Shown here: in pieces, positions 58,178 through 64,000 of the stretch
Layout: each line of letters starts with the position of its first letter
Position numbering within the stretch: the first letter of the stretch is position 1
DNA from: Prosopocoilus inquinatus
Taxonomy: Eukaryota; Arthropoda; Insecta; Coleoptera; Lucanidae
Reading direction: 5' to 3'
Length of the DNA: 64,000 nucleotides
Assembly: GCA_036172665.1 (NCBI GenBank)
Contig: CM069872.1
Span: 41,092,101 to 41,156,100, forward strand
Made by a program: the position numbers and the translations under genes
The notes under the pieces: generated by a model
What the model saw: only the letters and a program-made list of their open reading frames with translations
What the model was told of the DNA's origin: nothing
Databases searched by the model: none

Positions 58178-59300
58178 CGAGGGTCAAGCTGAATTTATTG
58201 AGAATAAAAAATATGGTTAATATTTTGTAAGATTTTATTTTAAATGTGTTCAAAGTAATTCCCTTCAGCTATGATACATTTAACCATTCTTTCTTTCCCC
58301 TGTTTAAAAGCTCCCAACCAATGTTCTTTCGGAATACCGTCAAAATAAGTGTGAACTGCGGCATGAGTCTCTTCTTCAGACGAAAACCTTCTACCCCGCA
58401 AATTCCTTTTAAGCCCAAAAAATAACCAGAAGTCGCACATAGCTAAATCAGGTGAATAAGGCGGATGTTCTATTAATTTTATATTTTTTTCAGCCAAAAA
58501 CTGGAGAGTTAAAGCTGCAGTATGATGTATGGGATGATGTATTGTCATGGTGCAGAATAATTTCCTTGTTTGGAACCTTACTGAATACTTCAGACAAACA
58601 TTTTTCAGTGTACCGTTTAGCTGTTACTGTCTTTTGTCCGTCTAGCGTAATTGCTTTTACAAGCCCAGTACTTCTAAAGAATACTGTGTGCATAACTTTT
58701 TCGTAGCTCGCAGCTTCTTGATTATTGTTGGAGTTTCCTCATCTTCATGAATCCACACACGACTCTCTTGGCGGGTTGGTATGTCAAAGAATGGAAGATA
58801 AGTTTCGTCACCTGTCACTATTTTGGAAAAAATTTGGTAGCCACCATTGTTTAAAAAATTTAAAGTTTCATGGCAAATCCTTACACGTTCTGCTTTTTGG
58901 AAGTCGGAAAGTTCATGCGGCACAAAACGACTAATCACTCTTTTTAAATGTAGGTGATCGTGTAAGATTGTTCTCACAGCTGAGGATCCAATCTTCTGTT
59001 GATGCTGGATTACCGCATAAGTGGCTTTATTGTCCTCTTCAATTATTATTTTAACAGCAGCAATGTTTTTGTCGGTAACAGCCGTAGGAGGACGCCCTGC
59101 TCCTTTTTGATGCTGAACAGAATTTCTTTCGCGTTCAAATTCCTTGTACATACCATCGGTAAATTGTGGCCAAGGAAGGTGCTTGTTCACTGAAAGCCGA
59201 ATCTAAACTTTCCTTACACTCATAAGCGCTTAAGCCTTTTTTAAAATCATAATAAATCATGATTCGAAAATGCTCTCTGGTTAATTCAGCTTGACCCTCG
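58178..59300 (-). mobile_element. Defective mariner-like element
   Basis: A 1123-bp element with short terminal inverted repeats (CGAGGGTCAAGCTGAATT at 58178 and its complement ending at 59300) flanked by TA on both sides. It carries a minus-strand transposase relic. Confidence 0.88.
58240..59260 (-). pseudogene. Mariner transposase, frameshifted
   Basis: The minus-strand reading starts at ATG 59260 (MIYYDFKKGLSAYECKESLD), followed by the ATIYRWY motif. It shifts frame to a block with KGAGRPPTAV and VTGDETYLPFFDI (first catalytic D). Another shift leads to ILHHDNTSSHTS (second D), then EHPPYSPDLAMCDFWLF (third D). It ends at the stop at 58240. These are the hallmark mariner motifs. Three or more frame changes make it inactive. 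The third-motif wording is close to animal mariner families, but the subfamily was not assigned. Confidence 0.87.
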
Positions 59301-59302
59301 TA

Positions 59303-59969
59303 TAACTTCTAATTCTTATTAAATCGGTTTCTGTCTTTCTGCAAATATTTGCTTTTCATTTAATACTAACAAAATACATTGAGAGCAACAATGATTGACA
59401 CGTGTGAAGTTGCAGTTGTTCCAACCTTATATCGAAAATGTGTTCCACTTATCAATATTGTACCAATATTTACTTCCATGCATGTCAAACGCTGTCAAAC
59501 GTAAGTGTCATTGACCTTTCAGTAGCGCACATACGTACATACAAGTTCTCCCTGGTTTTAGTTTTGGAACTTTGATTTAATTTAAATGCAGTAAGGAATC
59601 CATAGACATTTTTAATTAATAACAATATTAATTTTAATTGAATTCCACTTTATTCATTGAATTTGGTCGTTTTGACAAATCACAAGTCAAAAGATGACGT
59701 AAACATTTTTAAGAACGCCAATGAATGTAGTTATGGTTAATATAAATACATATCATGCGGCAAATACCCTACTGGTATGGAACGGCAAACGTCAGCCATT
59801 TTTGCTCTCCCTCTACCTACTGGTCGCTACCTTTCCAATTATCGTTTGACCCTCGTACCAATTATTCTCTTTCTCTCTGTCTTTTCCGTTATTGGTAAGT
59901 CATTTATGGATCCGTTTTCTACTTTATACTCACCAGGTAAAAACCAGTTACTGTTTCATTCCAAAATGT
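59303..59969. other. No gene seen
   Basis: AT-rich DNA between the mariner relic and the SINE-like sequence. Confidence 0.35.
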
Positions 59970-60217
59970 TCTTTGCGTAATCCCTTTTTTGATATTAACT
60001 ATTCCCGAAAAATTTCTCTCTTATACCGAAATATTCTTTGCGTAGTTTCGCACATATTTCTTTCTTGATATTAACTATGGTATTCCAGACAAATTTCTTA
60101 GTATATGTGGCTGGCTCTAAATTTGGACAAAACATCCATGGCCCTAATGGGATTCGAACCCATACCAAAGAGTGACTTGCAAAGTTGACTCGACTGTCCA
60201 ATCGAAACGTTCTTCCG
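59970..60217 (-). mobile_element. tRNA-derived SINE-like sequence
   Basis: The minus strand contains GGTTCGAATCC (a B-box) inside a 5-bp stem ATGGG/CCCAT, as in a tRNA T-arm. TGGACAGTCGAGT lies ~40 bp upstream, like a degenerate A-box. A non-tRNA body follows, with an internal ~55-bp duplication (TTGATATTAACTAT repeated). It is not a full cloverleaf. Confidence 0.5.
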
Positions 60218-60228
60218 TCATTGGGTAA

Positions 60229-60766
60229 GGTCTATTCTGTAACATTGATATGAACTTGAAACGTAACAATTATTGATATGGGACGTGACCTTGCAAAGTC
60301 ACTTGCTAAGCATATCAATTAATTGAAGAGGCCGTGCTGTCTAGCAAATTGAAACGCTGTCACAAAAATAATTACTGTTTTTAGGTATGTAGAAATATCA
60401 TTTTCTCGTCGTCAATGTAAATGCATTTTAAAACCACCTGCCAAGAAATACAGAGCTCGGCGGTACATGCGTAAGCGTGCAGGATTAAAAAATAAAAATT
60501 TGTCCATAATTAGTCGTCGGGTTGTCGTCAAGTAAAATGTTAGAAGAAGCGTGATCTTAGCATGGATTTGAAAGGTCAAATTGTTGCTCGTTTTTCTATT
60601 TCTCGCTATAATCACAAATAAATCACGATAACCTTAAAATTTACAACGCATGCGCAATGCATAAGTTGTGCATCTCTTCAATTCGCGTTCAAGATCTCTT
60701 CAATTATTGAAGGCCTTGAAGACGCATAGCAATTGATATGCATATCAATGTTACAGAATAGGCCCC
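60229..60766. mobile_element. CTATTCTGTAAC TIR family, 0.53-kb copy, inverted
   Basis: 538 bp from GGTCTATTCTGTAACATTGA to its complement ending in GGCCCC. On the minus strand it carries the same MDKFLFFNPARLRMYRRAL reading as the 45.4-kb copy. It abuts the tRNA-like SINE. Confidence 0.75.
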
Positions 60767-62033
60767 ATTGTGTTTTTAATAAATATCCAATTTTGATATT
60801 TGGGAATGCATGTGCAGCTTTAGGAAAATAAAGATTAATCTGCATCTTAATAATCCGGCAACAATACTACAACGGCATATTAAATGAGCGAACGAATGAA
60901 CTCCGAAGATAATAGAGTTGTAATTCGGTTAGGGTACGAACCCGTCCCTCAGGCTACGTTCTAACATTACTAAGGCCGTTATAAAACAATCTAATTTCGT
61001 GGTAGCTGCAAATGCGATTATTCATACACGCGCGATTCGATCCGGCGGATTCTAAGCACACGGTTTACTTTGAGCTTTGCGACATCGAGATCCGCAAATG
61101 CAGTAATTACACATTTGTCTCGCACCGGGATTTCTCGTTAATACAACAACTGCGGTTTTAATTGCTTCGATCAGATGATTTAATAGATATAATGACGATT
61201 ACGCGGAAGGCGCCATTTGAAACGATCGCAAGGACGGAAAAAAGAACTCGGGATTTTCTCAGGCCAAAGGCTTAGGTTTCAGTCTACATTTAAATCCTGT
61301 AAACACTGTGGCACTGTGGCGGAGTTAATGTGTGTTCTTAAACTGTATTTGAAAACACTTTAACAGCTTGTTTATTTAATAGAGGAGTACATATTTTTGT
61401 GTACGCAGTAATTCAATCTGGGGTAGTTCTATTTTACCTACTAGTAGTGATAGTATCCATATGTTGGCATGCCTGGTTTGCCGGAAGTTTGGCGCCACTC
61501 GGGCCAGTTTGCTTTTCTCAACCCCGAGTCCTGCATTGTCATTGTGTCAGCTTTAAGGTGGACGATAACATCTCTCTTAATCCTTTTTATAAGAACACAC
61601 TTGTCGAGGTCTAATATTAAACCATCATTCTCTCTTCATCCGAGCCAACGAGCGCCTTAAACTCGACCACGCACAATAATTAAACAACTTTAACGAGCTT
61701 CGTGTTCTAATTAGTAAATCGAACCGGTGCATCTTGTTCGTCGAGTTTTTCTCGCGCTAAAAGAAATATTATTATTTGTAACGGATACAGACGCAATGAG
61801 CTTTAATTAAATCGATTCCTGCACATCATTTTATAAACAAGTAATATGCAGAATTTTTTTTTTAACAAAAACCGAATCAAAGAAACATTTCATTCAAAAA
61901 AATCAGGTTTCCCACACTAATTCTTTGAACAAACCAATATATCTGAAGGCTAATCCTGCAAATTTTAATAATCCTGGACATTAATAATATTATAATATAT
62001 ACCGGGTGTCTCAGGATGGGCGGCGACCGGCGG
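60767..62033. other. Non-coding, GC-richer block
   Basis: 60.9-61.3 kb is GC-richer and has the look of conserved non-coding DNA (many short homeodomain-like TAATTG/CAATTA words), but this was not tested. Confidence 0.3.
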
Positions 62034-63116
62034 TATACCGGGTGCCCCGCGCCATGTGCTCACCTTTCTAGGATCTTTATTTATTAATCGATTAACCTGA
62101 ATTTTGGAGACAATAAACTAAACAAAAAACGGAATTTTCCGACATATTGATAGTCGTCATAGGACTTCCGGTTTCGCCGGAAGTGATAACAATTTTCTTA
62201 TTTTAAATGGAACACCCTATATATTTTTAGATATTTAAAATCTACGGATCATTACGAGTCCGAATACGTATCAATTGTTAATTTTGGTTTCCATGACAAC
62301 GAAAAAAAAAACTTCTTTATTTTTCAATCTAGAAAGCTATGAATCGCATTTTTTCGATCTAATGCGATCAATCACTCCTTTATGGTATTTTGATTTTTAA
62401 CGTTTTTACAGTATTTGAAATTTTCATTAGCTCTTAACTCATTTTTTCCGATAGAACCTCATATGTTTCTTAGCTTAGTTCAACAGAACATTTTTTTTCT
62501 GAGTACGCTGATACCAAATACGTCATATTTTATTTGAAAGTCATTTGAAATAAAGGGAGTGTAAAATTTCAATAAGACATGCTTTATTTTAAATTATTTT
62601 CAAAGAAAATATGACGTATTTGGTATCAGCGTATTCAGAAAAAAATGTTCAGTTGAACTAAGCTAAGAAACATATGAGGTTCTATCGAAAGAAATGAGTT
62701 AAGAGCTAATGAAAATTTCAAATACTGTAAAAATTTTAAAAATCAAAATACCATCAAAGGAGTGTTTTTTTCGAAACACTTGATCGCGTTAGATGGAGAA
62801 AATGCGGTTCATGGCTTTCTAGATTGAAAAATAAAAAAGTTTTTTTTTCGTTGTCACGGAAACCGAAATTAACAATTGATACGTATTCGGACTCGTAATG
62901 ATCCGTACATTGTAAATATGTAAAAATATACAGGGTATTCCATTTAAAATAAGAAAGTTGATATCACTTCCGGCGAAACCGGAAGTCCTATGACGACTAT
63001 CAATATGTCGGAAAATTCCGTTTTTTATTTAGTTTATTGTCTCCAAAATTCAGGTTAATCGATTAATAAATAAAGATCCTAGAAAGGTGAGCACATGGCG
63101 CGGGACACCCGGTATA
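62034..63116. mobile_element. 1.08-kb foldback with ~525-bp arms
   Basis: From TATACCGGGTGCCCCGCGCC at 62034 to its near complement ending at 63116. The two halves mirror each other almost throughout (for example CGGAAAATTCCG and GGTATCAGCGTA in each) around a ~25-bp centre near 62575. No open frame of note. A further TATACCGGGTGTC copy lies just outside, near 61998. Confidence 0.85.
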
Positions 63117-64000
63117 CCTAACCGTAATACCTACAGCTTCAGGAAAAAAAAAGTTATAGTAAAAGTGGCCAAGAGAAATTCAAAGAAAATATTTTTAAGT
63201 ATCTGTGTTGACCGCAAGGGGGCGCAGACAACTATCAAGCTCAATTTATTAAGATTGGTCGGGTAGCAATTATGGTAATATTTTCAGATATATTTTCCAC
63301 CATTTTCTTGATTTATAATAAAGTATTTTTATGTGTTTTTGCTTTCATCTCTTCCATAATTCTTTTTGCTTAAGTACGTTTTAGAGTTTTAGATTTTTAT
63401 TTGTAATATCTTAATTTTTAAAAATTATTCTTCATAGGGTTCCCATTCACCGAAAAAATCTGGAAAACCGGGAAAAGTCAGAGAATTGAGAAAATGTTTA
63501 TAACGTCAGGGAAAAAGTCAGAGAGTTTGCTTGCTTCGATGCAGAAGTTACTGAAGATTCACTTGAAGAACTGGAAACTTGAATACAAATTTGTTTTTTA
63601 AAGTTAGTAAAAAAAATGGGAAGAATGATGATTCGAAAGACTTGTAAAAAAGTTATCACAACAAAACACGTAAATTATTAAAATTAATTGCTTATTATTT
63701 TAAAGGTAATTCAACAATTTTCTCCGTATTAAAGGCGATAATAAAAAGAATTATAAATTAGTAGTTTTTAGACATCTATTATTTCTGTTTTGAAATCAGG
63801 AAAGAAATTATTTAAAGAAAATTAGGAAAGTTGCTTAATCGTGGTCAATAGTGAAAGTCTTTTGAGGCAGGGAAAACCTGCAGAAGTCTGGGAATGTTTC
63901 AATGAAAATAAAGGGGAAACCTTGCCTTCAAATTGCTTTTAAAATACTCGAAATTTCAATGAATTGCCGTACGACTGACTGTGAGTGTTTTCTCAACGTG
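63117..64000. other. No gene seen
   Basis: AT-rich, A/G-biased sequence to the window end. Confidence 0.35.

Noticed and set aside
60140..60205. Functional tRNA gene
   Set aside because: The T-arm is good but no acceptor stem or clear anticodon arm is found; it fits a SINE head better.

Overview
The window looks like AT-rich nuclear DNA from an arthropod, most likely an insect. It has spliced-gene architecture, dense transposable elements typical of insects (Ty3/gypsy LTR element, mariner-like elements, Penelope-like element, jockey/CR1-like LINE remains, foldback MITEs) and no bacterial-type operons. The order cannot be fixed from the sequence alone. Only one stretch resembles an exon of an ordinary host gene; most of the rest is repeat-derived or unrecognised non-coding DNA.

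Layout. 1-18.5 kb: AT-rich DNA carrying many small inverted-repeat elements (1.95-2.66, 2.90-4.93, 5.65-5.76, 8.67-9.02, 9.2-9.7, 10.57-10.72, 14.67-14.80, 15.38-15.51 and 16.09-16.34 kb), two opposed minisatellites (5.5 and 6.3 kb) and a palindrome with a hammerhead-ribozyme-like core (6.45 kb). 18.58-19.92 kb: a dead mariner/Tc1-type transposon with both terminal inverted repeats. 20.5-21.7 kb: two further large palindromes. 22.12-28.57 kb: a complete, apparently very young Ty3/gypsy LTR retrotransposon. 29-41 kb: AT-rich repeats, a second copy of the hammerhead-like palindrome family, a purine-rich diverged tandem repeat and several TIR elements. 41.33-42.05 kb: a minus-strand terminal coding exon, Gln/Pro/Ser-rich, probably of a regulatory protein; its upstream exons should lie to the right, so much of 42-64 kb may be intron. 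45.4-48.1 kb: a 0.53-kb TIR element and tandem repeats. 50-59.3 kb: a retroelement graveyard (LINE fragments, a Penelope-like element with 0.5-kb inverted arms, a mariner relic). 60-64 kb: a tRNA-like SINE, an inverted copy of the 0.53-kb TIR element and a 1.08-kb near-perfect foldback.

The outstanding object is the LTR retrotransposon. Its single 1904-codon frame joins a SAP-like N-terminus, an 11-residue-repeat coiled coil, Gag, protease, reverse transcriptase, RNase H and a DD35E integrase. After the integrase it carries an additional ~170-residue module: a macrodomain of the TARG1/OARD1 type with both catalytic positions (Lys and Asp) kept, followed by a CCCH zinc finger. No CCHC knuckle is visible in Gag. 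The LTRs differ at one base and a 4-bp target duplication is intact, so this is probably a recently mobile element that has captured an ADP-ribosyl hydrolase from a host. This recalls viral macrodomains that oppose PARP-based defence, but that role is inference.
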